Positions 8,240-16,934 of a DNA stretch of 64,000 nt are shown here, piece by piece. The notes beneath the pieces were generated by a model. It searched no databases, was not told where the DNA came from, and saw only the letters and a list, made by a program, of their open reading frames with translations. The DNA comes from Gemmatimonadota bacterium. Lineage in GTDB: Bacteria > Gemmatimonadota > Gemmatimonadetes > Gemmatimonadales > Gemmatimonadaceae. Made by a program: the position numbers and the translations under genes. Each line of letters starts with the position of its first letter. Position 1 is the stretch's first letter. The stretch covers positions 1 to 64,000 of the forward strand of contig JACPPC010000020.1 in the NCBI GenBank assembly GCA_016191225.1, in the 5' to 3' direction.

Positions 8240-8270
8240 GTCATCCCGGGCGAAGCGAAGGACCTGCTCC
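8240..8270 (+). repeat. Dispersed palindromic repeat, left arm
   Basis: GTCATCCCGGGCGAAGCGAA followed by GGACCTGCTCC, a family copy lying between msrB and the SDR gene. A short inverted stretch, GCCTTGCCCCAGGCAGGACG, follows. Confidence 0.75.
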
Positions 8271-8316
8271 CGCCTTGCCCCAGGCAGGACGCTCGCGTCC
8301 CGCCCCCGACGATCGC

Positions 8317-9171
8317 CTACGATGACCCGCGCGCCAGCAGCCGCTCCGTCTCCTCCCACAGCCCCTCGCCCCCCCGGTCCTCGCGCGCGGCGCGCGACAA
8401 CCGTCCCGGGCGACGCTCATGGAAGTAGCCGCCGCTCCGCTCGCCGGCTCCCGGGGCGGTGGCGAGCCACACGAGCGTGTCGGCCCCCTGCTCCTCCGTG
8501 CGCGCGAACCACTTGCCGACTCCGATCGCCGCCTTGAACAGCAGCCGGTTCGCGTCGCCGAACCGCGAGGCGACGAACCCGGGGTGAAAGGCCGCCGCGC
8601 TCACGTGCGCCGTCGCCGGATCGGCCGTGAGCCGGCGCGCCAGCGCCCGCGTGAAGAGGATGTTCATCAGCTTCGAGTTGCCGTACGCCCTCCAGCCGCG
8701 GTAGTGGCGCCCCGACTGCAGGTCGTCCAGGTCGAGGCGGGCCCGGCGGTGGGCGGCGCTCGCCGTGTTCACGATCCGCCCGTCGGGACTCGACGCGACC
8801 CGGTCGAGCAGGAGCTGCGTGAGGAGCACGTACGCGAGGTGGTTGAGCGCGAGGGTGCGCTCGAATCCCTCGGCGGTGAGCTGCCGCGTGTCGAAGATCG
8901 CCCCGGCGTTGTTGGCGAGCACGTCGAGCCGGGGCGCCGCGGCGCGGACCTGCGCCGCGAGGGCGCGCACCCCCGACATCAGCATCAGGTCGGCGGCGAA
9001 GGTGACGACCCCGCCGGCGCCGCGGCTGCGCAACTCGCGGGCGAGCCCCTCCAGGAGCACCGGGTTGCGTCCCGCCACCAGCAACCGGTGCGCCGGCACC
9101 GCGAGGGCGAGGGCCGCCGCGCGCCCGATCCCGCTCGTGCCGCCGGTGATGAGGATCGTGCGGTCGGCCAT
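8317..9171 (-). CDS. Short-chain dehydrogenase/reductase
   Basis: 284 residues with the classical SDR layout: NAD(P)-binding TGGTSGIG near the N-terminus, NNAGA after the fourth strand, the catalytic serine in IVNTASAAH, and the catalytic YxxxK in [11 protein letters not shown]. The arrangement resembles retinol-dehydrogenase-like SDRs; the substrate is unknown. ATG at 9171 ([11 protein letters not shown]) was preferred over the track start at 9207. Neighbours do not suggest a pathway. Both ends of the gene are close to dispersed repeats. Confidence 0.88.
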   Translation of the reverse strand: MADRTILITGGTSGIGRAAALALAVPAHRLLVAGRNPVLLEGLARELRSRGAGGVVTFAADLMLMSGVRALAAQVRAAAPRLDVLANNAGAIFDTRQLTAEGFERTLALNHLAYVLLTQLLLDRVASSPDGRIVNTASAAHRRARLDLDDLQSGRHYRGWRAYGNSKLMNILFTRALARRLTADPATAHVSAAAFHPGFVASRFGDANRLLFKAAIGVGKWFARTEEQGADTLVWLATAPGAGERSGGYFHERRPGRLSRAAREDRGGEGLWEETERLLARGSS

Positions 9172-9255
9172 CGGGGCAAGGTGGCGGCCTGGCTTGGCGC
9201 GGCACAAGCCGCCCCGTCGCCGGGAGCGCGGCGAGGGGCCCTCGCTTCAGCATCC

Positions 9256-9280
9256 GATCCTTCGCTCCGCCCGGGATGAC
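9256..9280 (-). repeat. Dispersed palindromic repeat, right-arm orientation
   Basis: GATCCTTCGCTCCGCCCGGG followed by ATGAC is the family core in reverse orientation, between the SDR gene and the hybrid kinase stop. Confidence 0.7.
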
Positions 9281-9290
9281 GGGCGAGTGG

Positions 9291-12134
9291 CTACGCCGCC
9301 GCGGCGTCCTCGTGGATCGCCTGCGCCAGCGCCCGCGCCAGGCTCTCCGGCGTGAACGGCTTGATCAGCAGCCCCCGCAACCCGCGCTGCCGCGCCGTCT
9401 CGGGCGTGAGCATGCCACTGTACCCGGTGGCGAGGATCACCGGCAGGTCCGGGCGGATGCGCAGCGCCTCGGCGGCGAGCTGCAGCCCCGACATCTCGGG
9501 CATCGTCAGGTCGGTCACCAGCACGTCGAACTGCCGCGCATCGCCGCGGAGCGCGAGCAGCGCCTCCCCGGCGCGCGTCACGACCGTGGCCCGGTAGCCG
9601 AAGCGCTGCAGCGTGCGCTCGGCGAGCCGCGCCAGCACCGGCTCGTCGTCCACGAACAGCACGTGCGCGCCGTTCCCCGGCGGCACCTCGTTGCCGGCCG
9701 GCTGCACGACCAGCGGCGACTCCGCGGACACCGGCAGGTGCACCACGAACCGCGTCCCGCGGCCGAGCTCGCTCGTGACGGTGATCGCGCCGTCGTGGCT
9801 GCGCACGATGCCATGCACCACGGCCAGGCCGAGCCCCGTCCCCTCCCCCGCCACCTTGGTGGTGAAGAAGGGCTCGAACACCCGGTCGAGGGTCTCGTGC
9901 GACATCCCGTGCCCGGTGTCCGTCACCGTGAGACGCACGTACGGCCCCACGTGCAGCTCGGGGACGCGGCGGCCGAGGTCCTCGTCCACCCACACCGACT
10001 CGAGGGCGACCGACATCGTTCCCCCCTGCTCGCGCATCGCGTGCACGGCGTTGGTGGCGAGGTTCATGATCACCTGGTGCAGCTGCGTCGCGTCGGCGAT
10101 CACGAACGGCAGGTCGGGGCTGATCCGCTCCTCGATGGTGACCGACGCCGGCACCACGGCGCGCAGCAGCGCCGTCGCCTCGCGCAGCACGGGGGCCACC
10201 GCCATCGTGCGCCGCTCCTGCTCCTGCCGGCGGCTGAAGGTCAGGATCTGCCGCACCAGTTCGGCGGCGCGCCGGCTGGCGCGCTCCACCTCGCCGAGGA
10301 ACTCCTGGGCGCGGTGCTGCTCGTCGAGCTCCTGGCGCGCGAGCTCGAGGTTGCCCACCAGCGCGGCGAGGATGTTGTTGAAGTCGTGCGCCACGCCGCC
10401 GGCCAGGGTGCCGAGGGCCTCCAGCTTCTGCACCTGGCGCAGTTGCATCTCGAGCTGGGCGCGCTCGGTCACGTCCTCGACCACCGCGATGCAATACGGT
10501 GGCACGCCGGGCCGGTCGCGCACGATGCTCGCCGTCAGCCGCCCGCGCACGATCACGCCGTCCTTGCGGCGGTAGCGCTTCTCCACCTGGTACGAGTCGC
10601 GCTGGCCGCTCACGAGCTGCGTGAACAGCCCCACGTCCTGGTGCACGTCGTCGGGGTGCGTGAACTCGGTGAAGCGCATCCGCTGCAGCTCCTCGGCGGA
10701 GTAGCCGAGCCAGTCGCAGAGCGGCGGGTTGGCTTTCATCGGCCGGCCATCGAGGGCCACGAGGGCCATCGGCATCGCCGCCCGCTCGAAGATCGCCCGG
10801 AACTCGGCCTCGCTGGCGCGCGTCGCCTCGGCGGCGCGCACCCGCTCGGTGAGGTCCACGAGCGTCGTGACCTGCTGCTCGCCGGCACGCACCGTCTGCA
10901 ACTCCACGTGCCGGATCGTGCCGTCGGCCGTGACCAGGTTGGCCGGGAGGGGCGGCATGAGGGCCCCGCCCTCGGCGCTCGTGGCGGCGCGGCGGTCGGT
11001 CTCGCTGCGCAGCGCGGCGCGGTAGGCGAGGTCGGGGAAGGCGCGCTTCCACCAGGCGTCCACGGTGTCGGTGTGGCCGGCGGTGCCCCCCACCAGCGTC
11101 GCCAGCGCCGGGTTCACGTACAGCGACTGGTTGTCCTCGCCCGCGACCATCATCGCCACCGGCGCCGCGTCGACGAGCCGCCGGAACTTCCCCTCGCTCA
11201 CCTTGAGCCGGCGCAGCGACGTGCGCTGCCCGTCCACCGTGGCGGCGACGAGCAGCACCCCCACGTACACGACGGACAGGTACGCCTGCAGGATCAGCAC
11301 ATGGTGCGCCCGCTCGCCGGGCAGCGCCGCGAACACGCCGCGACCATGCATCGTCCCCCAGGCCGCGATCACCGCCAGCGGCGCCAGCGACCACGCCACC
11401 CCCATCAGCCCCAGGCGCAGCGCCGCCAACACGAACGGCAGCACGATCACGGCCAACAGGGGGCGCATCGGCTCGGCTTGCGCGGCCGGCATCAGGAAAA
11501 CCAGCGCCGCCCCCGGCAGCACCACCGCGAACACGGCCACGACCTCGAGCCAGTGACGCCACGGGGCTTCGCGCCCCCACCGGTACACCCGCCGCGCCGT
11601 GAGCCACACCGGGGCGGCGACGATCACGCCAAGGGCGTCGCCGATCCACCACTGCACCCACGACACCAGGTTCATGGTGCCCGACCCGGCAACGGCGCGC
11701 ACCACCACGCCGATCGCCCCCGTGAGCGGCCCGCTCACGAGGATCGGGATCGCCATGAAGGCGAGCACCCCGCGCACCGTGGTCAGCGACGAGCCGTCGG
11801 GGGCAAGCCGGCGCAACAGCGCCGCCGACAGCATGGCGACGCTCAGCGTCGCGACCGCGTAGCCGGCGGCCAGCGCGTGCTCGGGCACGCTGCGGCTGGC
11901 CACCACGTAGCGCGTGATCCCCGCCAGCAGCATTACCCGCCACCAGTCACGCCGCGCCGTGAGCAGCAGCCAGCCGAACAGCAGCCCCGCGGGTGGCCAG
12001 AGCGGCGCCACCGACCCGCGTTCCCCGACGAGGCGGGTGCTGAGCTCGGTCAGGAGGTAGAAGATCGCGCCGCGCAGGAGCAACTCGCTCCAGGTTCGAC
12101 GCGTGGGCGCCACAACCGTGTCCGTCACGAACAT
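9291..12134 (-). CDS. Hybrid sensor histidine kinase (MASE1-PAS-PAS-HisKA-HATPase-REC)
   Basis: About 947 residues. Residues 18-300 form an eight-helix MASE1-like membrane sensor. Two PAS domains follow (about 313-430 and 441-560; the second has YSAEELQ and FTHPDDV). The kinase core has the H-box GGVAHDFNNILAAL (His583), the N-box NLATNAVHAM, and DTGHGMS and GTGLGLAVV in the ATPase domain. A C-terminal receiver (824-942) contains LVTDLTMPEMSG with phospho-acceptor Asp875. The HDFNN-type H-box with a fused receiver is typical of soil-bacterial hybrid kinases. ATG at 12134 was chosen; the track start at 12230 lacks support. No cognate output regulator lies nearby. Confidence 0.9.
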   Translation of the reverse strand: MFVTDTVVAPTRRTWSELLLRGAIFYLLTELSTRLVGERGSVAPLWPPAGLLFGWLLLTARRDWWRVMLLAGITRYVVASRSVPEHALAAGYAVATLSVAMLSAALLRRLAPDGSSLTTVRGVLAFMAIPILVSGPLTGAIGVVVRAVAGSGTMNLVSWVQWWIGDALGVIVAAPVWLTARRVYRWGREAPWRHWLEVVAVFAVVLPGAALVFLMPAAQAEPMRPLLAVIVLPFVLAALRLGLMGVAWSLAPLAVIAAWGTMHGRGVFAALPGERAHHVLILQAYLSVVYVGVLLVAATVDGQRTSLRRLKVSEGKFRRLVDAAPVAMMVAGEDNQSLYVNPALATLVGGTAGHTDTVDAWWKRAFPDLAYRAALRSETDRRAATSAEGGALMPPLPANLVTADGTIRHVELQTVRAGEQQVTTLVDLTERVRAAEATRASEAEFRAIFERAAMPMALVALDGRPMKANPPLCDWLGYSAEELQRMRFTEFTHPDDVHQDVGLFTQLVSGQRDSYQVEKRYRRKDGVIVRGRLTASIVRDRPGVPPYCIAVVEDVTERAQLEMQLRQVQKLEALGTLAGGVAHDFNNILAALVGNLELARQELDEQHRAQEFLGEVERASRRAAELVRQILTFSRRQEQERRTMAVAPVLREATALLRAVVPASVTIEERISPDLPFVIADATQLHQVIMNLATNAVHAMREQGGTMSVALESVWVDEDLGRRVPELHVGPYVRLTVTDTGHGMSHETLDRVFEPFFTTKVAGEGTGLGLAVVHGIVRSHDGAITVTSELGRGTRFVVHLPVSAESPLVVQPAGNEVPPGNGAHVLFVDDEPVLARLAERTLQRFGYRATVVTRAGEALLALRGDARQFDVLVTDLTMPEMSGLQLAAEALRIRPDLPVILATGYSGMLTPETARQRGLRGLLIKPFTPESLARALAQAIHEDAAAA

Positions 12135-12323
12135 CCCGCGTGAGGGGTCAGCCGGGGCCGTCGGCACGTCCGTCGGCTGGTGGCACTCCGCTCCCGAACC
12201 GGAACATAGCAGTGCCGGGGCGCGCTCCAAGGGCCGTTCCGTGACGGTTTCGTGAGGAAGTGACGGGGGTGCCGCGCGACGGTGCGCCGCACCCCCGCGG
12301 TCCCCGTCCGCGGCGCCGCCGCC

Positions 12324-13739
12324 CTACACGGCGTCCGACAGCGACGTGAAGTTGAAGTCGCGCACCCGCAGCGACGGCATCACCTGGCCCGTGGCGGTTC
12401 GCTCCGCCTTCCCCACCTCGTCGAGCTTGCTGAGCATCAGCAGCGGGCTCTCGTTCCAGCGGAAGTTCTTGAGCGCCCGCGTCACCTTCCCCTTCTCGAT
12501 CAGGAAGGTGCCGTCGCGCGTCAGCCCGGTGAGCATCACCGTGCGCTGGTCGAGCGAGCGGATGTAGAAGAAGTGCGTGACGAGGATGCCGCGATCGGTG
12601 CCCGCGATCAGCTCCTCGATGCTCCTGGTGCCGCCCACCATCTTGAGCCCGCCCGGCAGCCCGCCGCCGAAGCCGCCGCCACCCCCGCCGCCAAGGCCGC
12701 CACCGGCGCCGGTCGGTTCCCTGCCCTGCCGGGCCGCCCAGTAGCGCGAGTACGACAGGTTCTTCAGCACGCCATTCTCGACCCACACCCGGCGCTGCAC
12801 CGGCAGCCCCTCGCCGTCGTGCGGCGACGCAAGGAGGTCGGGATCCGATGGGTCGCTGTAGAGCGTCACCCGCTCGTCGGCGATCTTCTCGCCAAGCTTC
12901 GTCCCGCCGCCGCGCTTGCTGAACGGGGAGCGCCCCTCGTCGGCATTGCGGGCGTTGAAGCCGAACGCGATCTGTGGAATCAGGTCCGCCACCGCCTGTG
13001 GCTCGAGCACCACCGTGTACATCCCCGGCTCGATCGCCTGCGGGTTGCGGCTGGCGACCGCCTTGCGCGCCGCCGCCTGCCCGAGGGCCGCCGGGTCGAG
13101 CAGCGACCAGTCGCGGGCGCCACCGCTCGCCCAGCCGGAGCCGGTGCCGTCGGGGGTGCGGATCGTGGTGCTCAGGTCGACGGCGGTCTGCCGGTGGTAG
13201 GCGAACAGCCCCTTGCTCGTGGCGACCGCGCCGGCGCCGGCCCGCGCGTCGAGGAAGCCGGCCGCGAACAGGTCCTTGAGGTTCCCCGAGCCGTTGGCCG
13301 CGCCGGCGAGTACCGCCTTCACCGCCGTCGCGCGCACTTCCGGCGTCAGGTCGGCGGTCTTGTCGATGTAGGCGTTCACCGGCGTGTACTGCTGCGGGCC
13401 GAGTTCCCCCATCAGTTCATTGTCGTCGGGGCTCAGCTTCGCGAGCAGCATCGCCGTGGCAACGGTGCGCTGCAGCGACTCGGTGTCGAGCACGTTGGTG
13501 CTGGCGCTGGCGCGCTTCTTCCCCACCGTGCAGGTCACCGACACGATCGTGTCGGTGATCCCGCCCGACGTCGTGATCTCGCCGCCGGCGAAGCGGGTGT
13601 TCCCCTGCCACCCCGAGGTGATGTTGACGCGGGTGTCGGTGGCGGTGCTCATGCCGAGCACGCGGTCGGCGAGGGCCCTGGCGGCCTCGCGCGTGAGGTG
13701 CGTGGCGTCGGGGGCGAGGAGGGACCGGGGGCGGCTCAT
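12324..13739 (-). CDS. pmbA: TldE/PmbA-type metalloprotease partner
   Basis: 471 residues of the TldD/PmbA family. TldD and TldE/PmbA form a heterodimeric protease that degrades unfolded peptides and, in some hosts, matures microcins. This subunit lacks the HExxxH zinc motif, as expected of the TldE partner. A glycine-rich linker (GGGLGGGGGGGFGGGLPGG) is a local peculiarity. The start at 13739 overlaps the tldD stop by four bases (ATGA), which fixes the start; the 746-residue track ORF is mostly a shadow of tldD. Confidence 0.88.
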   Translation of the reverse strand: MSRPRSLLAPDATHLTREAARALADRVLGMSTATDTRVNITSGWQGNTRFAGGEITTSGGITDTIVSVTCTVGKKRASASTNVLDTESLQRTVATAMLLAKLSPDDNELMGELGPQQYTPVNAYIDKTADLTPEVRATAVKAVLAGAANGSGNLKDLFAAGFLDARAGAGAVATSKGLFAYHRQTAVDLSTTIRTPDGTGSGWASGGARDWSLLDPAALGQAAARKAVASRNPQAIEPGMYTVVLEPQAVADLIPQIAFGFNARNADEGRSPFSKRGGGTKLGEKIADERVTLYSDPSDPDLLASPHDGEGLPVQRRVWVENGVLKNLSYSRYWAARQGREPTGAGGGLGGGGGGGFGGGLPGGLKMVGGTRSIEELIAGTDRGILVTHFFYIRSLDQRTVMLTGLTRDGTFLIEKGKVTRALKNFRWNESPLLMLSKLDEVGKAERTATGQVMPSLRVRDFNFTSLSDAV

Positions 13740-15349
13740 GTGTTCCTCCCCGTGTTCACGATCGTGACGTTCCTGAACCGCGCCGGCGGACAGCCGTGGC
13801 TCACCGAGTTCGACTGCCCCGGCTCGCCCTTGCCGTCGCCGAACGAGCCGCCCAGCCAGTAGCTCGACTTGCCGCCGATCATGTCCATGTTGTTCCAGAA
13901 CACCGGCGTGTTGCTCTGGTAGGCGACGTCCTTGAGCATCCCGGTGATCTTGCCCCCCTTCACCTCGTGGAACACCTGGCCGGAGAACTGGAAGTTGTAC
14001 CGCTGGTGGTCGATCGACCACGAGCCGCGGTTCTTCACCACGATCCCGTTGTCGGTCGCGGCCACGATGTCGTTCAGCGACTGCTCCTTCGCCCCCGGCA
14101 TCAGCGAGATGTTCGGCATCCGCTGGAACTGCACGCTGCTCCACGAGTCGGCGAACGAGCAGCCGTGCGACCGCCTGACGCCGGTCAGCTTCTCGATCCA
14201 CGCCGCCTGCTCGCGGGTCGTCTGGTAGTCCCGGAACACCCCCGTGTCGATGATCATCCAGCTCTCGCTCGGCACCCCCTCGTCGTCCCACGCCACCCGG
14301 GCCAGCGACTCGGGCTGCGTGCGGTCGGCCTGGATGTTCATGAGCTCGGTGCCGTACTTGAGCTTGCCGATGTGCCTCTCCGGCGGCGACACGAACGACG
14401 TGCCGGCGTAATTGGCCTCGTAGCCCATCGCGCGGTCGAGCTCGGTGGGGTGCCCCACCGACTCGTGGATCGTGAGCCAGAGGTTGGTCGGGTCGAGGAT
14501 CAGGTCGTAGCGACCCGGGCTCACCGAACGGGCGCCGAGCTTCTCGGCGGCGAGCGATGCCCACCTGGCGGCGTTCCCCGGCAGGTCGAGCTCCTCGATG
14601 TACTCCCAGCCGCTGCCGCGCGGCGCGAGCTCTTCCGTGTAGGACTGGAAGTCGCCGTCGCCGATCGCCGTGGCGCTGAACGCCGGGCCGACGCGCACGA
14701 AGGTCTGCGTCGTCAGGGTGCCGTCGGTCGTGGCCAGCGTCTTGATCTCGCGCAGCAGCTGCATCCCGCTCTGGGCGAAGCGGATCTTCGGGATCCTGAG
14801 GGCCGCCTCGTTGGCGGCGACCAGCAGGGCGACCTTGTCCTCGAGCGGGACCTCGAGCGGGTCGCGCCTGACCGGAGTGGCCCAGGTGCCCCTCACCGCG
14901 GTCACCGGCGCCAGCTCGACCGGGCGCTTCTGCACCGAGCGCGCCGCCTTGGCGAGCCGCACCGCTTCCTTCGCCACGCGGGCGGCGCTGCCGGCGGTGA
15001 GGTCGCTCGAGGCGGCGAAGCCCCAGCTCCCGTTCACGAGCGCGCGCACGCCGAGCCCGTAGCTTTCGTTGTCGGAGACCCCCTGCACCGTGCGCTCGCG
15101 GGCGTTCACCGACTGGCGGCGGTAGCGGCCGATGCGGCAGTCGGCGTAGCTGGCGCCGGCGTCGCGGGCGGCATTGAGCGCCTCCATGGCGAGGTCATCG
15201 ACGAACGGGTCGCTCCCCGGGAGCGTGCCCCCCTTGCCGGTGACGATCGGGAGTGGGTACTCGGCGGCGGAGAGTATCCGCGGCCCGATGATGGTGGCGG
15301 CCGCCGCGGCGGCGGTCGACTTGACGAACTCCCGGCGTCTGGTCGTCAT
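13736..15349 (-). CDS. tldD: TldD metalloprotease with Tat signal
   Basis: 537 residues. The zinc motif HESVGH at residues 295-300 and the later SHGCSFADSW, which carries the likely third ligand, identify the catalytic TldD subunit. Unlike cytoplasmic E. coli TldD it begins MTTRRREFVKSTAAAAAATI, a twin-arginine signal, so the complex may be exported folded. PmbA has no such signal and would have to travel with TldD or stay behind. It is translated immediately before and coupled to pmbA. Confidence 0.92.
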   Translation of the reverse strand: MTTRRREFVKSTAAAAAATIIGPRILSAAEYPLPIVTGKGGTLPGSDPFVDDLAMEALNAARDAGASYADCRIGRYRRQSVNARERTVQGVSDNESYGLGVRALVNGSWGFAASSDLTAGSAARVAKEAVRLAKAARSVQKRPVELAPVTAVRGTWATPVRRDPLEVPLEDKVALLVAANEAALRIPKIRFAQSGMQLLREIKTLATTDGTLTTQTFVRVGPAFSATAIGDGDFQSYTEELAPRGSGWEYIEELDLPGNAARWASLAAEKLGARSVSPGRYDLILDPTNLWLTIHESVGHPTELDRAMGYEANYAGTSFVSPPERHIGKLKYGTELMNIQADRTQPESLARVAWDDEGVPSESWMIIDTGVFRDYQTTREQAAWIEKLTGVRRSHGCSFADSWSSVQFQRMPNISLMPGAKEQSLNDIVAATDNGIVVKNRGSWSIDHQRYNFQFSGQVFHEVKGGKITGMLKDVAYQSNTPVFWNNMDMIGGKSSYWLGGSFGDGKGEPGQSNSVSHGCPPARFRNVTIVNTGRNT

Positions 15350-15396
15350 GGCCCTGGGAAGGAAAGTGCGTTGACGAACGGCATCGGTGCGACTCG

Positions 15397-15404
15397 CAAA
15401 GATA
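15397..15404 (-). promoter_or_regulatory. TATCTTTG element upstream of tldD
   Basis: The leftward strand reads TATCTTTG about 48 bases before the tldD start, the second copy of the octamer seen at 6411-6418. It is a plausible -7 promoter box of the Bacteroidetes type, but no -33 element is obvious. Confidence 0.3.
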
Positions 15405-15576
15405 CGGGCGGAGGGCGCCGGGCGCTGCGCGCGCCGCAGGCGGCGAGTCGGCCTGACACGCCGGCCGGTGGGGGCCGCGCGTAAACCCTAATCGCCGCGC
15501 ACTTGTCCGATGCAGAGAAAGGCAAGGGACCCCACACATCATCATCTGGACCACTTCACCGTCACGAGGTGCGCGC

Positions 15577-16008
15577 ATGTTCACATCCATGCCTCTCATT
15601 CTCACCGCCGCGTTCGGGCTCACGCAGCTCGCGGCAGGCTCGCTCGGCTGGACCGGCACCATGGCCGCACCGGCGACGAACCCCGGCCACTACGCGATCC
15701 AGGGGACCGTCGATATGGAGCCCTTCGGTCCGCAGCAGACACACGTACAGGTGAAGATCGCGAACACGCTGCCGGGGGAGGAGTACAGCTGGTCGCTCCA
15801 CCGTGGCGCGTGCGGGGCCGACGACAAGGCGCTCGCCGCCACGACCGGAAGCGGGACGCTGGTCGAGGGTGGGGGCGGGACGGCGCAGTCGGCGGCGATG
15901 TTCGGCTTCTCGCTCCCCGCCGAGGGCCGGTTCCATGTGAGCGTGCGGGCGAACAATGGCGCGACGCCGCGGGCGGTCGTCGCGTGCGCCGAGCTGCGGG
16001 CGCCGTAG
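15577..16008 (+). CDS. Secreted protein of unknown function, paralogue A
   Basis: 143 residues starting with a signal peptide (MPLILTAAFGLTQLAAG). The mature part is beta-rich with two cysteines (HRGACG and VACAEL) that may form a disulfide. It is clearly related to the product of 19095-19529: both share WTGT, PGxEYxWSLxRGACG, FHVSVR-like and a closing CA-L motif. No characterised family is recognised; the fold could be Ig- or SOD-like. It stands alone on this strand, and a palindromic repeat follows directly as a likely terminator. Confidence 0.7.
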   Translation: MFTSMPLILTAAFGLTQLAAGSLGWTGTMAAPATNPGHYAIQGTVDMEPFGPQQTHVQVKIANTLPGEEYSWSLHRGACGADDKALAATTGSGTLVEGGGGTAQSAAMFGFSLPAEGRFHVSVRANNGATPRAVVACAELRAP

Positions 16009-16014
16009 CGCCCC

Positions 16015-16109
16015 GTCGTCCTGAGCGAAGCGAAGGACCTGCTTTTGCGGATCCAGGAAGAGCAGATCCTTCGCAGCGCTCAGGATGACACCGCTGCGCT
16101 CAGGATGAC
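16015..16109. repeat. Dispersed palindromic repeat, full unit plus extra right arm
   Basis: The left arm GTCGTCCTGAGCGAAGCGAA at 16015 pairs with AGATCCTTCGCAGCGCTCAG at 16063, and a second right arm ends at 16109. It lies between convergent genes and overlaps the last codons of the vapC-like gene, so it may act as a two-way terminator. Confidence 0.85.
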
Positions 16110-16540
16110 TTCTTCTGCAAGGGGTGCTTCCATTTGAGCCCGGGAAAGCGGGCGAAGTCGCGGTCGGTGGTGATGAGGGTGGCGTGGTTCTCGATCGCGA
16201 GGGCGGCGAGCCAGGCGTCGGTGACGAGGTTGCCGCGGGCGTCAGCGGCGCGGCAGAGGTTCTCGAAGATCTCCCAGTGGGTATCGCCCGGATGCACCAG
16301 CGACAGGGCGGGCGTGGCACGGAGGAGGCGAATGAAGGTGAAGGCCTGCTCGCGCGTGATCGGCTCGGCCCAGAGCTTCCGGTGCGTGACGATCCGCACC
16401 ACGGCGCCCAGCGACTCCGGCGCGACGGCGACAGGCTCGGAACCCGCGCAGGCGAGATCGAGCCATTCGCGGTAATCGGCGTTCCGCTCGGCGTCCTTGC
16501 GCACCGCGTACACGAGCACGTTGACGTCGAGCAGGATCAC
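16100..16540 (-). CDS. vapC: VapC-type PIN-domain toxin
   Basis: 146 residues with a PIN ribonuclease fold. The acidic residues expected to bind Mg are LLDVNVLVYA (first Asp), APESLGAVV (Glu), VTDAWLAALA (Asp) and TTDRDFARF (Asp). Such toxins cleave tRNA or rRNA when released from their antitoxin. The GTG start at 16540 overlaps the antitoxin stop (GTGA). Its final residues HPLQKKSS are encoded in or beside a dispersed repeat. The 234-residue track ORF begins in the antitoxin frame shadow. Confidence 0.88.
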   Translation of the reverse strand: MILLDVNVLVYAVRKDAERNADYREWLDLACAGSEPVAVAPESLGAVVRIVTHRKLWAEPITREQAFTFIRLLRATPALSLVHPGDTHWEIFENLCRAADARGNLVTDAWLAALAIENHATLITTDRDFARFPGLKWKHPLQKKSS

Positions 16541-16785
16541 TCGATGCCGTCCATCAGGTCCATCAGCTCGGAATTGCTGTCGAGGTTGACGCCGGGCAAC
16601 AGGCCCCCGCGGCCATAGGACGGGAGCTTGACCGGCTTGCGGCCCGCGGCTACGGGCTTGGCGAGGTACTCGGCGAGGGCGTGTTCCATGACCATCGTCA
16701 GCGTGGTATCCCGCTCTCGGGCGTACGCCTTCGCGCGCTTCATCAGCGCCGGGCTCAGGCGGAGGGTGGTGCGCGTGGTAGCCAT
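16537..16785 (-). CDS. vapB: VapB-type ribbon-helix-helix antitoxin
   Basis: 82 residues. The N-terminus TTRTTLRLSPALMKRAKAYA is a ribbon-helix-helix DNA-binding domain, and the acidic C-terminus (SNSELMDLMDGIE) is the likely toxin-binding tail. It should neutralise the coupled PIN toxin and repress its own promoter through the repeats just upstream. The -10 element is only about ten bases from the ATG, so the mRNA is probably leaderless or nearly so. Confidence 0.85.
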   Translation of the reverse strand: MATTRTTLRLSPALMKRAKAYARERDTTLTMVMEHALAEYLAKPVAAGRKPVKLPSYGRGGLLPGVNLDSNSELMDLMDGIE

Positions 16786-16787
16786 AT

Positions 16788-16823
16788 GTCAGTATGTCTA
16801 GCAAGTGGCGTCAGGTATGTCAA
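16788..16823 (-). promoter_or_regulatory. vapBC promoter with direct-repeat operator
   Basis: On the leftward strand TTGACA (16823-16818) is followed after 17 bases by TAGACA (16800-16795). Written on the plus strand, GTCAGTATGTC (16788-16798) and GTCAGGTATGTC (16810-16821) form a direct repeat 22 bases apart covering both boxes, a fitting site for VapB autorepression. Confidence 0.65.
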
Positions 16824-16831
16824 CGCCACAT

Positions 16832-16868
16832 CGTCGTCCTGGGCGTGGCGAAGGTCCTGCTTGTGCGG
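16832..16868 (+). repeat. Dispersed palindromic repeat, diverged left arm
   Basis: CGTCGTCCTGGGCGTGGCGA followed by AGGTCCTGC is a diverged copy located in the divergent intergenic region between vapB and the SEC-C gene. Confidence 0.6.
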
Positions 16869-16934
16869 TAGCGACCCGAACCCCGGCCCCGGGTTGCGGC
16901 GCGGCCCTCCGCTCGCGAGACTCCCTTGCTCACC

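Noticed and set aside
15195-16320. Minus-strand ORFs 15195-15662 and 15562-16320
   Set aside because: They are shadows of tldD and the secreted protein and run through the dispersed repeat (translated as VILSAAKDLL), a common source of false proteins.
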